NCBI GenBank assembly: GCA_038131595.1
Contig: JAYPPR010000008.1
Span: 1,426,001-1,490,000 of the forward strand
Direction of reading: 5' to 3'
Length of the DNA stretch: 64,000 nucleotides
From: UBA9926 sp038131595
Lineage (GTDB): Bacteria; Pseudomonadota; Gammaproteobacteria; Pseudomonadales; Azotimanducaceae
Position 1 is the stretch's first letter. Every line of letters starts with the position of its first letter. A program made the position numbers and the translations under genes. Of the stretch, positions 21,467 through 30,321 are shown in pieces. The notes beneath the pieces are model-generated. The model searched no databases and was not told the origin of the DNA. It saw only the letters and a program-made list of their open reading frames with translations.

Positions 21467-21861
21467 ATGAATGCAAAAGCGGCAATGGATGCTTACAAGC
21501 AACTGGGTTTGAAATCTTCAGTAGAGGGCGCGAGTCCTCATCAACTGGTAGCCATGTTGTTAAAAGGCGCGATGGATAAATTAGGTGAAGCGAAACGTCA
21601 CCTCGAAGCATGCGAACCACGCAGAAAGGGTGAGTCGGTTGAGCCGCGCCATAGCCATTATTGAATACCTTCGTGCCTCGCTTGAGCCCGGCGGTGATCC
21701 TGCGTTCTCAGAGCAGATGGGCGATCTTTATAGCTATATGGAACGCCGGATCTTTTGAAGCCAATGCGCAAAACGATGAGCAAGGGTTTGTCGAAGTCCA
21801 GGGTTTACTCCGTGAAGTAGAAGAAGGTTGGTCCGCGATCCCCGCTGAGTACCGCGGCTAA
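21467..21861 (+). CDS. fliS: FliS, flagellin export chaperone, two frameshifts
   Basis: A flagellin chaperone of about 131 residues. The start is ATG at 21467 (MNAKAAMDAYKQLGLKSSVE) and the next piece is SPHQLVAMLLKGAMDKLGEA, both typical. RAIAIIEYLRASLEPGGDP and the end DEQGFVEVQGLLREVEEGW are in other frames, with breaks near 21615 and 21750. The stop overlaps the fliT start by one base. Confidence 0.88.
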
Positions 21862-22223
21862 TGAGCGAAGGCGGGAACATCGCTCAATTCCCGGCCGTTG
21901 GCCGGGTCGCTGAGCAGCAGCTCAGCGAGATGGATGCCGTCCGAGATCTCTCTCAGACGCTCCTAGATCGCGTTGGGCATGGGGATTGGGATGACATGCT
22001 AGCGCTTCAAGCTGAGCGTGACCGCGCGCTCCGCGCTTGTTTAAAGCCGCCCATCGAGGGTGAATATGCCGAGGCTACCAAGGCTAAGATCCAAGAGTTG
22101 CTCCGACAAAACGAGGCGATCCTTGAGCAGGTTAATGCTGCCAAAGTGCGGTTGCTCGATGAAATGCGGGAATCACAACAGAATCACCGAGCGGTATCCG
22201 CTTACTTAACCAGCGCTCGTTAG
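21861..22223 (+). CDS. fliT: FliT-like flagellar chaperone
   Basis: A 120-residue helical protein directly after fliS (TAATG overlap). In this position the gene encodes the FliT-type chaperone for the FliD cap. The protein has three predicted helices (QQLSEMDAVRDLSQTLLDRV, then a middle helix, and LLRQNEAILEQVNAAKVRLL). FliT similarity is weak across species, so the call leans on context and size. It is intact and marks the end of the frameshifted stretch. Confidence 0.75.
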   Translation: MSEGGNIAQFPAVGRVAEQQLSEMDAVRDLSQTLLDRVGHGDWDDMLALQAERDRALRACLKPPIEGEYAEATKAKIQELLRQNEAILEQVNAAKVRLLDEMRESQQNHRAVSAYLTSAR

Positions 22224-22249
22224 CGCCAGCTAGCTGAGGCGCCTTTTTT
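22223..22249 (+). terminator. Intrinsic terminator after fliT
   Basis: GCGCC (22223-22227) with GGCGC (22238-22242), an inner AGC/GCT stem, then six T at 22244-22249. It overlaps the last base of the fliT stop codon. Confidence 0.85.
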
Positions 22250-22358
22250 GCGCTTAAGCACGCGACGCATGAGCGTGATCTCGTTTGCATCGCCTCCATC
22301 TTCTTTTGCAAGGTGTGGCTCGGTAGACTAAGCCTTTCCGGCAAAGGGCACTTCCCCA

Positions 22359-22937
22359 ATGAGCCAAACTTGCCCCTTCAGTGATCAACTGTCTTACCAA
22401 GATACGTTGCCGCTCGCCTGCTCGCGATTAGAGGGCGAGCCCACCTTTAGCGATTTCATGCGGTTTGATGAGCGAAACGCGTCGCTTTTGAAGACGCTCG
22501 CGTCCGATGAGCAAAGCCGCCGAGAACCCGAGCCGTCCCTTGAAGCGCTGATGCAAGAGATCGATCGGCTGGATCAAAAACTCAACTTAATGACGGAACT
22601 ACTTGCAGATCTTGTGCGGCGAGAAGTGGTCGTGCCAGAGCCCCAGCCGTTTCGGTTATCGAGCGCGGGAGTGAGTTTTAAATACAGCGAGGCTGAATCA
22701 GTCAATGAAGGTGACTGGGTGAAGGTCTCTCTCTTTTTGCTCGCTAATGTGCCTCGGCCGCTTGAGTTCGCTGCCAGAGTGGTTGCATCTAATTCTGACT
22801 TTGTTCCTAACGACTGGCTCACGGTGTCTTTTGAGCAGGTTAATGAGGTGGTTGAATCGGCGCTGGATCGGTTGGTGTTTAAGCATCATCGGCGCGAAGT
22901 GGCCATGCGTCGTGCAAATCGGGAAGAAAATGACTAG
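22359..22937 (+). CDS. PilZ-domain protein
   Basis: A 192-residue soluble protein. The C-terminal half has a PilZ-like beta-barrel with FRLSSAGVSFKY, matching the (D/N)xSxxG c-di-GMP motif except that the first acidic/Asn position is Leu. The N-terminal half is helical and contains a heptad-like stretch (LMQEIDRLDQKLNLMTELLA). An arginine pair that would complete the ligand site is not clear, so c-di-GMP binding is uncertain. It sits between fliT and fleQ, which suggests a link between c-di-GMP and flagellar control. Confidence 0.7.
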   Translation: MSQTCPFSDQLSYQDTLPLACSRLEGEPTFSDFMRFDERNASLLKTLASDEQSRREPEPSLEALMQEIDRLDQKLNLMTELLADLVRREVVVPEPQPFRLSSAGVSFKYSEAESVNEGDWVKVSLFLLANVPRPLEFAARVVASNSDFVPNDWLTVSFEQVNEVVESALDRLVFKHHRREVAMRRANREEND

Positions 22938-23072
22938 CTGTTGGGCGCGGCAACTCTACACATCAGCAGCTTTTTGAGCGTCATTCAGTCACAATGAAAT
23001 AGCCGGGCTCCAAAGAGAGCCGGAAGAGTTGGTCAAAAACGGTAAGGAAGACCCCAGCAGGGTAAGAGGTTC

Positions 23073-24047
23073 ATGCAAGCGTCGGTTGATAACATCCTCC
23101 TAGGCGATTCTCGTGCCATGCGCGCGTTGCGGGATCTTGTGGTGCAGGTAGGCCCAAGTGATGCAAGCGTGCTGATTCAGGGGGAGACGGGTACTGGCAA
23201 GGAACTCGTGGCCTGGAGTATTCATCAAGCGTCGGAACGCTCAAGCGGCCCCTTTGTCCCGGTCAACTGCGGCGCCATTCCCGCAGAGCTTTTGGAGTCT
23301 GAACTATTCGGGCATGAAAAAGGCGCGTTCACTGGTGCCATCGCCAATCGTCAGGGCCGGTTTGAGCTAGCGGCGGGAGGCACACTTTTCCTCGATGAAA
23401 TAGGGGATATGCCGCTGGATATGCAGGTCAAACTCTTGAGGGTCCTGCAGGAAAAAACGTTTGAGCGCGTGGGCAGTACGCAAACGCTGCAGGCCGATGT
23501 TCGCGTGGTGGCCGCAACCCACCAAGACCTAGAAACGCTCGTAGCCGAGAAGAAGTTTCGCGAGGATCTTTTCTACCGCCTTGATGTCTTCCCCATCGAA
23601 ACGCCGGCGCTTCGCGATCGCGGGGCCGACATCGGCCTTCTGATCAGTCATCAGGTTAAGCAGTTGGGTGCCGATGGGCTCACCTTCACAGAAAAAGCGA
23701 TTGGTCAGCTTCAGAAACATACCTGGCCGGGCAATGTGCGTGAGCTCATGAATTTGGTTGAGCGAATGAGTATTTTGCATGCGGGCAAGGAGGTCGATAT
23801 CCCGCAGCTTCCTGAGAAATACCGGTTTGGGGTTGAGATTGAGGTGGCCGCGCCGACTTCCGGTGATCGCGCCCTGCCTGAAGAGGGCATTGATCTGAAA
23901 GACTTCCTCGCTCGGACCGAAATCCAGATGATTGAGGATGCGCTTGACCGTACCGGCGGCGTCGTGGCGAAGGCCGCTGAATTGTTAGGCCTTGGGCGCA
24001 CGACCCTCGTCGAGAAGATGAAAAAGCTAGGTATCGAGCGCCATTAG
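23073..24047 (+). CDS. fleQ: FleQ/FlrA-type flagellar master regulator lacking the N-terminal domain
   Basis: A 324-residue sigma-54 activator. The AAA+ domain begins almost at once: Walker A GETGTGKE (37-44), GAFTGA (84-89), Walker B TLFLDEIGD (about 103-111). A C-terminal Fis-type helix-turn-helix follows (AAELLGLGRTTLVEKMKKLG). Pseudomonas FleQ is about 490 residues with a receiver-like domain first; here that domain is missing. The start is ATG at 23073 with GTAAGAGG upstream, and stop codons close the frame before it, so this is not a hidden frameshift. Placement before fleSR supports the FleQ call. Confidence 0.85.
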   Translation: MQASVDNILLGDSRAMRALRDLVVQVGPSDASVLIQGETGTGKELVAWSIHQASERSSGPFVPVNCGAIPAELLESELFGHEKGAFTGAIANRQGRFELAAGGTLFLDEIGDMPLDMQVKLLRVLQEKTFERVGSTQTLQADVRVVAATHQDLETLVAEKKFREDLFYRLDVFPIETPALRDRGADIGLLISHQVKQLGADGLTFTEKAIGQLQKHTWPGNVRELMNLVERMSILHAGKEVDIPQLPEKYRFGVEIEVAAPTSGDRALPEEGIDLKDFLARTEIQMIEDALDRTGGVVAKAAELLGLGRTTLVEKMKKLGIERH

Positions 24048-24126
24048 CCTGTCAATCTTTTGACGAAATCCGTTTTTTAGAGCGAAAAATCCCCCTAAAC
24101 TATTGTTTTTTATAGATAAATAAAAT

Positions 24127-24141
24127 AGGCACGCGGCTTGC
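24127..24141 (+). promoter_or_regulatory. Sigma-54 promoter of fleSR
   Basis: AGGCAC-N5-TTGC followed by TTTTT, with GG (24128-24129) and GC (24140-24141) 12 bp apart. It lies 33 nt before the fleS start and behind an AT-rich stretch. Confidence 0.9.
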
Positions 24142-24173
24142 TTTTTCCCTGTCACGAATAGGGAAGACCGCGC

Positions 24174-25595
24174 ATGCAGTTATCACCAGAACAACCAGAA
24201 CGCTCAGCCGAGCGCAATATCCTGTCCACGATGGTTCAAGAAGGCCTCGGTGCTGACGGGCCAGTCGGTCGTGGCGCTCAGTTAGATGAACCGGAGCGCA
24301 AGAGGGTAGCCGCGAGTGTTGATGCGTTAGGCCTATCTAGAGCGATTCCTGCTGCGGCAACCGCACATGCCATCTCAGAGAGCGGCGGGTCAGAGAGTGA
24401 TAGCTCGGCCAGCGACTTCCAAAGTCTCGCCAAGCAATTAACGGACTCCTACGCAGAGCTTGCGAGTCAAGTCACTGAACTCTCTGATCAGCTTGATGCT
24501 GCAAAAGCGGCCCGTGAACAAGAACTCATCGAGAAAGAACGGCTCGCCCATCGCCTAACGGCATTACTCGATTCACTGCCGGGTGGCGTACTGGTGCTGG
24601 ATCGTCACCACACGGTCATCCTTGCCAACCCGATTGCTGTAGACATGCTGGGTGAACCGCTACTCAACATGAATTTTCTATCGGTGATCGGCGAGGTCGC
24701 GAAATCCATTGCCGCGGATGGCAAGCAAATCGTGATGAATAACGGTCGCCGAGTCACCATCTCAAACCAAACCCAAGACGAATACGGCGATCAAATCGTG
24801 CTGTTAACCGATGTCACCGAGGCTTACGAGGCCCAGGCGGCGGATCATCGCCGAGAACGTCTGTCGGCGTTGGGTGAGATGGTCGCGCGACTCGCGCATC
24901 AGATACGAACCCCGCTCGCTTCAGCGCTTCTCTATGTCGGCGCTTTAAAGCGGCCTTTGAACGCACCCAGTGAGCAGGCAGAGATTGCAGACAAGATTCG
25001 CGACCGACTAAAGCACCTCGAACAACTCGTGGATGACAGTCTTGATTATGTTCGCGGCGGCGGCAGTGAAATGAGCGAGTGCTCACTCTTTGAGTTGCTC
25101 GATGCCTTGAAAGCCTCCGTTGAACCCGTCGTTCTAGCGCAGGGCGGCCATTGGCGTGAAGAGCGTCCTTGCCATGACGTGCTGCTCATTGCGAACCAAG
25201 AAGGGCTCTTATCCGCGTTAACGGCCATCGCCGAAAACGGCTTACAAATGAACGAGGCCGACCAGCCTGCACTTGCCATTACAGCCGAGTTTGTCGATGA
25301 CGGACTCGCGATTCGTATTGCCGACAATGGGCCCGGCGTGGATGAAGCCGCCATTGAGCGGATGTTTGACCCGTTTTATACGACCCGTGCTGGTGGTACG
25401 GGGCTTGGCCTTGCGCTCGCAGCGATGATCTCTCGCAACCACGACGCCAAATGGTCGGTTTCAAATCAGGCGAGCGGCGGCGCAGCCTTCACGTTGCTAC
25501 TACCCCTATCTCGCGTACTCATGACCACCGCGAATCAATTGGAATCAATGCTAGACGTTGACCCAAGCTCGAAGGAGACAAAGCATGCCCACTGA
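24174..25595 (+). CDS. fleS: FleS/FlrB-type sensor histidine kinase
   Basis: A 473-residue kinase. Residues 70-120 look like a coiled coil, then a PAS domain (LLDSLPGGVLVLDRHHTVIL), the H-box LSALGEMVARLAHQIRTPLA with the phospho-accepting His, and a HATPase domain with N-box AIAENGLQMN, IADNGPGVD and GGTGLGLALA. There are no membrane segments, as expected for the cytoplasmic FleS/FlrB kinase. It phosphorylates FleR to start rod and hook gene expression. The stop overlaps fleR by 11 nt. Confidence 0.92.
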   Translation: MQLSPEQPERSAERNILSTMVQEGLGADGPVGRGAQLDEPERKRVAASVDALGLSRAIPAAATAHAISESGGSESDSSASDFQSLAKQLTDSYAELASQVTELSDQLDAAKAAREQELIEKERLAHRLTALLDSLPGGVLVLDRHHTVILANPIAVDMLGEPLLNMNFLSVIGEVAKSIAADGKQIVMNNGRRVTISNQTQDEYGDQIVLLTDVTEAYEAQAADHRRERLSALGEMVARLAHQIRTPLASALLYVGALKRPLNAPSEQAEIADKIRDRLKHLEQLVDDSLDYVRGGGSEMSECSLFELLDALKASVEPVVLAQGGHWREERPCHDVLLIANQEGLLSALTAIAENGLQMNEADQPALAITAEFVDDGLAIRIADNGPGVDEAAIERMFDPFYTTRAGGTGLGLALAAMISRNHDAKWSVSNQASGGAAFTLLLPLSRVLMTTANQLESMLDVDPSSKETKHAH

Positions 25596-26949
25596 ACAGC
25601 CAACCGTACTGGTCGTCGAGGATGACAATGTGCTCCGCGAAGCGATTTGCGATTCGCTGGGCTTTGCTGATTTTGAAACTGTGCCGACCCGGCATGGGAA
25701 AGAAGCGCTAGCAGTCCTGCATGGAAAGCGGTCGATTGACCTGATTGTGAGCGATGTGCAGATGCCCGAACTTGATGGGCACGCATTGCTAAAAGAAGTG
25801 AAGGGCAAGTGGCCTGAAATCCCGATGGTGTTAATGACCGCTTACGCCGAGGTTGAGGGTGCAGTGTCTGCGATGCAGCACGGCGCGACTGATTATATTG
25901 CTAAGCCGTTTGAGGGCGACGCGCTGATTGATCTTGCCAGTCGTCTCACGGCGAATAAGCGTGAGGCCGAACAAGGCGTGATCGCTGAAGATGCGCGCAC
26001 ACAGCAGCTGGTATCCATGGTGCAACGGGTGGCTGTCTCTGATGCCACCGTGATGATTTGTGGTGAATCAGGCAGCGGTAAAGAAGTCTTTGCGAGGCTC
26101 ATTCACGATCGCTCCAACCGAGCGAGTGGGCCATTTGTGGCCATTAACTGCGCCGCCATTCCAGAAAACATGCTGGAGGCGGTGCTCTTTGGTCATGAGA
26201 AGGGCGCGTATACCGGCGCCGTTAACGCCAATCCTGGGAAATTTGAGCTTGCCCAGGGCGGCACGCTGCTCCTCGACGAAATCTCGGAAATGGATTTATC
26301 ACTCCAGGCAAAATTGCTACGGGTTCTCCAAGAGCGCCAAGTGGAGCGGTTGGGGTCCAGCAAATCCATCGACCTTGATGTGCGCGTGCTAGCAACCACA
26401 AACCGAGACCTCAAGATTGAGGTCGCCGAGCAACGGTTCCGCGAGGATTTGTTCTATCGACTGAACGTCTTTCCTCTGCATTTACCGCCGCTTCGTGATC
26501 GCATTGACGACGTGGCCCCGCTCGCCCGTCACTTTATTGAAACGTATGCCGCTGGTGAGTCAGTTTCGCTGACCGAAAAAGCGTGTTTAAAACTAAGAGA
26601 GCATTGCTGGCCTGGCAATGTGCGCGAGCTCGAAAATGTCATGCAGCGGGCGCTGATTCTGCGAGCCGGTCAGGACGTTGACGAGCAAGATATCTATTTT
26701 GAGGACGTGCCCAAGCCTCAAATTGCCGTGAGTCAGCCAGGGCCTGCGTCAATGGTTATTCAGCCGCCAGAGAATTCCGCGGTATTGGGTTCGGGGCTAA
26801 AAGCGCGCGAGCAAGCAATGATTCTCGATATGTTGAAGGCGACCAATGGCAGCAGAAAGGACACCGCTGAACGACTCGGTATTAGTCCTCGAACATTGCG
26901 GTACAAGTTGGCTCGATTTAAAGAACAAGGCATTGCGGTGCCGGCGTAG
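25585..26949 (+). CDS. fleR: FleR/FlrC-type sigma-54 response regulator
   Basis: A 454-residue activator. I use ATG at 25585 because AAGGAGA lies just before it. The receiver domain has VEDD (11-14), the phosphorylated Asp57 (IVSDVQMPELDG) and the conserved Lys in YIAKPF. The AAA+ domain has GESGSGKE, GAYTGA and TLLLDEISE. The C-terminal helix-turn-helix is DTAERLGISPRTLRYKLARF. It works with FleS on the sigma-54 promoters of the middle flagellar genes. Confidence 0.93.
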   Translation: MPTEQPTVLVVEDDNVLREAICDSLGFADFETVPTRHGKEALAVLHGKRSIDLIVSDVQMPELDGHALLKEVKGKWPEIPMVLMTAYAEVEGAVSAMQHGATDYIAKPFEGDALIDLASRLTANKREAEQGVIAEDARTQQLVSMVQRVAVSDATVMICGESGSGKEVFARLIHDRSNRASGPFVAINCAAIPENMLEAVLFGHEKGAYTGAVNANPGKFELAQGGTLLLDEISEMDLSLQAKLLRVLQERQVERLGSSKSIDLDVRVLATTNRDLKIEVAEQRFREDLFYRLNVFPLHLPPLRDRIDDVAPLARHFIETYAAGESVSLTEKACLKLREHCWPGNVRELENVMQRALILRAGQDVDEQDIYFEDVPKPQIAVSQPGPASMVIQPPENSAVLGSGLKAREQAMILDMLKATNGSRKDTAERLGISPRTLRYKLARFKEQGIAVPA

Positions 26950-26980
26950 CGTAGCCAGTGACCGGTAGGAGAGTACAGTC

Positions 26981-27301
26981 ATGAGTATGGAAATTAATGC
27001 CGTCCTTGAACAAATGCGGGCCATGCGCGCCCAGGCGGGGCAAGACATTGCGCCACCGCAAACGCCCGTTGAAGGGCAGCTGAATTTCAGCACAGTGCTC
27101 AATGAATCCCTGCAGAGCGTCTCTGAGACGCAAGCGTCGTCGCAGGATATGTCGCTTCGATATGTGTCAGGCGATGAATCGGTCAACCTCGCAGACACGA
27201 TGGTAGCGATGCAAAAGGCCAGTCTGTCGTTTGAGTCTGTGGTTCAGGTGAGAAACAAAGTACTGTCGGCGTATCAAGAAGTGATGAGTATGTCGGTATA
27301 A
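26981..27301 (+). CDS. fliE: FliE, MS-ring/rod adaptor
   Basis: A 106-residue protein that joins the MS ring to the proximal rod. The conserved C-terminal half reads VNLADTMVAMQKASLSFESV and QVRNKVLSAYQEVMSM, typical of FliE. The start is ATG at 26981 with AGGAGAG upstream. It lies 31 nt after fleR and shows no own promoter, so it is probably read through from fleSR. Confidence 0.92.
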   Translation: MSMEINAVLEQMRAMRAQAGQDIAPPQTPVEGQLNFSTVLNESLQSVSETQASSQDMSLRYVSGDESVNLADTMVAMQKASLSFESVVQVRNKVLSAYQEVMSMSV

Positions 27302-27378
27302 AGGAATTAGCGTCGATCGATTGATTAGCGATCTGAGCGGTCCCGAAATAGAACGTTTGAGGACACCAGTGAGATTAT

Positions 27379-27417
27379 TAAAGGCGATTAGTAAAGGCGA
27401 TTACTAAAGGCGATAAA
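27379..27417 (+). repeat. 13-bp tandem repeat, three copies
   Basis: TAAAGGCGATTAG, TAAAGGCGATTAC and TAAAGGCGATAAA lie head to tail in the fliE-fliF spacer. Confidence 0.85.
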
Positions 27418-27459
27418 TGAGATGCGACTAAAAACGCCGCAGTTGGAAGATGGCGCAGC

Positions 27460-27484
27460 AAAAAAAGCGCCTTTAATGAAGGCG
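27460..27484 (-). terminator. Possible minus-strand intrinsic terminator
   Basis: CGCCTT (27468-27473) and AAGGCG (27479-27484) with a 5-nt loop. On the minus strand the stem is followed by C and then a run of T (the A-run at 27460-27466). It would stop antisense transcripts coming out of fliF. Confidence 0.45.
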
Positions 27485-27656
27485 TCGAAGAGGCGCCAAA
27501 AACGAGCGCCATTGAGAAATGAGGGGCGGTGAGAGGGTTTTTGATAAAGCCTCGAACCAATAATAGCAGCAAGCGGTTAGGTGAGTGAAGCAAGCCGCTA
27601 ACGTAACAATGTACTAAACGAAGTAATGAACAAAGTAATAAGAGGATGACGTCATC

Positions 27657-29324
27657 ATGGCGGTGATTGAACCCAGTAAGGCGTTTCAACAGTTCAACGT
27701 GGTCTCACAACTGCCTGTCTTGCGGCAGTTGGGTTTGATGGTTGGTCTTGCGGCCAGCATCGCGCTCGGTGTGGGAATCATCTTTTGGGCACAAGAGCCC
27801 GTGTATAAGCCGCTCTATGGCAACTTGTCAGAGATGGACGCCTCACAGGTGATCAACCAGCTCGAGCAAAGTAACACCCCATTTAAGTATGACGCCGCCA
27901 GCGGCGTGATCTCGGTTGCTGCCGAGGACATTCACGAAGTACGGATTCGTATGGCGAGCTCTGGTCTACCCAATTCATCAGACCGCGGCTTCTCCATGCT
28001 GTATCAGGATCAAGGCATCGGCACGAGCGCCTTCATGGAAAGCGCTAGATTCAACCAAGCCCTGGCTGAAGAGTTACAACGCTCGATTGCGTCGCTCGAC
28101 ATTATCAGCGGCGCGCGCGTGCATTTAGCGATTCCTCCGAAATCCGCGTTTATTAGAAACCGCTCTGAGGCCAACGCCTCGGTGGTGGTCAATCTCGCTC
28201 AAGGTAGAAATTTATCCGAGGAGCAAGTCGCCGGTATCGTTTATCTCGTGGCTTCGAGCGTGCCTGATCTTGATCCAGACAACGTCACCCTGATCGACCA
28301 GCGTGGCCGTCTGTTGTCTGGACAGGGCGGTTCCTCAGAAATGCAAATGAGTAATGAGCAGCTCCGCTACGGCCAGCAGATCGAAGCCAACTTGTCAGAA
28401 CGAGTGAATAATCTCTTATTCCCGCTCTTCGGCAGTGACAACGTGCGGGTCGAAGTAACCGCCAACATTAACCACACGGCAGAAGAGCGAACGGTTGAGC
28501 AGTACGGGCAGTTACCCCCAGTGCTGCGCAGTGAGCAGGTCTCAGAAGAGATCACGCCTCAAGCCGATGCGGCGGGCGTCCCTGGTGCACTGGCGATCAA
28601 TCAGCAGGTGCAGGATGCAGCAGCAGATGAAGTGGTTGATCCGGCGGCAGCCGATACCCAGCCTGATGCGCGAACGTCTCGGCGCTCTACCCGAAATTAT
28701 GAAATTGATCGCACCATCAGCCACGTGAAAGAAACGGGCGGCCGTATCGACCGATTGTCTGTGGCGGTTGTGCTGAACCACATTGAAGAGGTGGTACCAG
28801 GAGCAGAGGGCGAGGAGCCCACCGTTACCGTTATCCCAGTTCCTCCGGAGCAGATTGCCAACATCGAGCAGATCGTGCGCGAGGCGGTGGGCTTTGATGC
28901 AGCGCGAGGCGACACGGTTAGTGTCACCACCGCGAAATTCCAACCCGTGCTTCCGCCTGAGCCCATTGAGACGAGCTTTTTTGACACGCTGTCTGATTAC
29001 ACGGGCGCGTTCAAGATGTTACTTGGCTTCCTAGGCCTGCTCGCGCTGATCTTCGGTGTCTTGAGACCGCTGCTTCGCAGCTTGATCGATGCGAGCGCCA
29101 AGGCCGTCGAGGCCTCAGCGCAGCCTCGGTATGTCACGCCAGAAGGGGTGCCTTTCGAAGGAGGTCCCGCGCAACCCGGCATGATTGGTCAGGACGGGCA
29201 GCCCATGGCGCTGCCGCCGCAGACCTATGAACAGCAGCTCGGTCGAGCGCGCACGGTGGTCCAAGAAGATCCCGAGCGGGCAGCCGGGGTACTAAAAGAG
29301 TGGGTGGCAGCTGATGGCCGATAG
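27657..29324 (+). CDS. fliF: FliF, MS-ring protein
   Basis: A 555-residue inner-membrane ring protein. A first transmembrane segment lies near residues 26-45 (VGLAASIALGVGIIFWA), followed by ring-building motifs such as YKPLYGNLSEMDASQVINQL, RVHLAIPPKSAFIR and ASVVVNLAQGRNLS. The second membrane segment is near residue 460 (LLGFLGLLALIFGVL), and the short cytoplasmic tail binds FliG. The start is ATG at 27657. It overlaps fliG by 11 nt. Confidence 0.95.
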   Translation: MAVIEPSKAFQQFNVVSQLPVLRQLGLMVGLAASIALGVGIIFWAQEPVYKPLYGNLSEMDASQVINQLEQSNTPFKYDAASGVISVAAEDIHEVRIRMASSGLPNSSDRGFSMLYQDQGIGTSAFMESARFNQALAEELQRSIASLDIISGARVHLAIPPKSAFIRNRSEANASVVVNLAQGRNLSEEQVAGIVYLVASSVPDLDPDNVTLIDQRGRLLSGQGGSSEMQMSNEQLRYGQQIEANLSERVNNLLFPLFGSDNVRVEVTANINHTAEERTVEQYGQLPPVLRSEQVSEEITPQADAAGVPGALAINQQVQDAAADEVVDPAAADTQPDARTSRRSTRNYEIDRTISHVKETGGRIDRLSVAVVLNHIEEVVPGAEGEEPTVTVIPVPPEQIANIEQIVREAVGFDAARGDTVSVTTAKFQPVLPPEPIETSFFDTLSDYTGAFKMLLGFLGLLALIFGVLRPLLRSLIDASAKAVEASAQPRYVTPEGVPFEGGPAQPGMIGQDGQPMALPPQTYEQQLGRARTVVQEDPERAAGVLKEWVAADGR

Positions 29325-30321
29325 TGACGGATTGAACGGCGCGCAGCGCGCCGCAGTATTTCTCTTGAGCTTGGGCGAAGAAGCAGCCGCGAGCATCATG
29401 CAGCACATGGACCCAAAAGAGGTTCAGAGTGTGGGCCGAGCCATGACCGAATTGAGCGCCGTATCGAGCGACAACTTAACCCAGGTCATCGGCAATTTCG
29501 TTGAGTCGCTCAGCACCGGCAGCGCAGTAGGCTCTAATCCCAAGGAGTATGTGAAAAACACGCTGAATAAAGCGCTCGGTGAGACCAAAGGTCGCCGCAT
29601 GACCAATCGGATATTGGACGGTCAGGATGCGAAAGGCATGGATGCGCTGAAATGGATGGACGCCCAGTCGGTGGCCATGATTTTGAAGCACGAGCATCCG
29701 CAAATCGTCGCGATCGTGTTGTCCTCGCTCGATTCTGAACACGCTGCAGAGGTGGTGAAGTATTTCCCAGAGGATGATGTTCCCGAGATTATGATTCGCG
29801 TCGCGCAACTCGATGCCATTCATCCAGCCGCGCTCGCAGAGCTCGATGAACTGCTTCAAAAGCAGATCGTTGATATTGCGCCAACGCCGCCGTCCCGAGT
29901 GGTTGGCCCGCAGCTTGCCGCTGACATTATTGGTTACTTTGATTCCAACGTGGAAGCCGAAGTGCTCGATCGTTTGACCGAAGAAGATGAGGACATGGGC
30001 AATCACGTCCGTGATCTCATGTTCATCTTCGACAACTTGCTCAGCGTCACCGACCGCGACATGCAGCGGTTGCTCCAAGAAGTGGGTCAAGAAAAGCTGG
30101 TCATTGCCTTGAAAGGCGCGTCAGAGGATATGCGCGACAAGATCACGAGCAACATGTCATCGAGAGCGAGAGACATGCTGCTTGAGGACCTGGAATTGAT
30201 GGGTCCCGTTAAGTTGAGTGAAGTCGAAGACGTCCAGAAAGAGATTCTGCAAGTCGCGATAAACCTAGCTGCCGATGGCACGATCGCGCTCGGCTCGAAG
30301 AGCGGAGAAGAATATGTCTGA
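29314..30321 (+). CDS. fliG: FliG, motor switch protein
   Basis: A 335-residue rotor protein. It has the MS-ring binding N-terminus (LNGAQRAAVFLLSLGEEAAA), the EHPQ motif (KHEHPQIVAIVLSSL) that contacts FliM, and the C-terminal domain with charged torque residues (RDMQRLLQEVGQEKLVIALK). It binds FliF, FliM and the stator. The length is as usual for the family. It is translated from inside the fliF end. Confidence 0.95.
   Translation: MADSDGLNGAQRAAVFLLSLGEEAAASIMQHMDPKEVQSVGRAMTELSAVSSDNLTQVIGNFVESLSTGSAVGSNPKEYVKNTLNKALGETKGRRMTNRILDGQDAKGMDALKWMDAQSVAMILKHEHPQIVAIVLSSLDSEHAAEVVKYFPEDDVPEIMIRVAQLDAIHPAALAELDELLQKQIVDIAPTPPSRVVGPQLAADIIGYFDSNVEAEVLDRLTEEDEDMGNHVRDLMFIFDNLLSVTDRDMQRLLQEVGQEKLVIALKGASEDMRDKITSNMSSRARDMLLEDLELMGPVKLSEVEDVQKEILQVAINLAADGTIALGSKSGEEYV

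Larger units (their letters stand above)
27302..27656. other. Purine-rich spacer between fliE and fliF
   Basis: A 355-nt stretch without a gene. It is rich in A and G on the coding strand, with 13-bp tandem repeats (27379-27417) and a hairpin that would terminate minus-strand transcripts (27468-27484). No sigma-54 promoter was found. Confidence 0.5.

Noticed and set aside
7048..21861. True pseudogene block from loss of motility
   Set aside because: Not accepted as the first explanation, because almost all damage is single-base indels with intact motifs, and the genes for export, regulation and motor are clean. It is kept open as an alternative in the findings.
22359..22937. PilZ gene as the missing N-terminal half of fleQ split by a frameshift
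   Set aside because: The PilZ fold is not the FleQ receiver-like domain, and stop codons fill the 135-nt gap in the fleQ frame.
29476..30090. 204-codon frame on the minus strand inside fliG
   Set aside because: It lies opposite intact fliG and is a codon-bias shadow.
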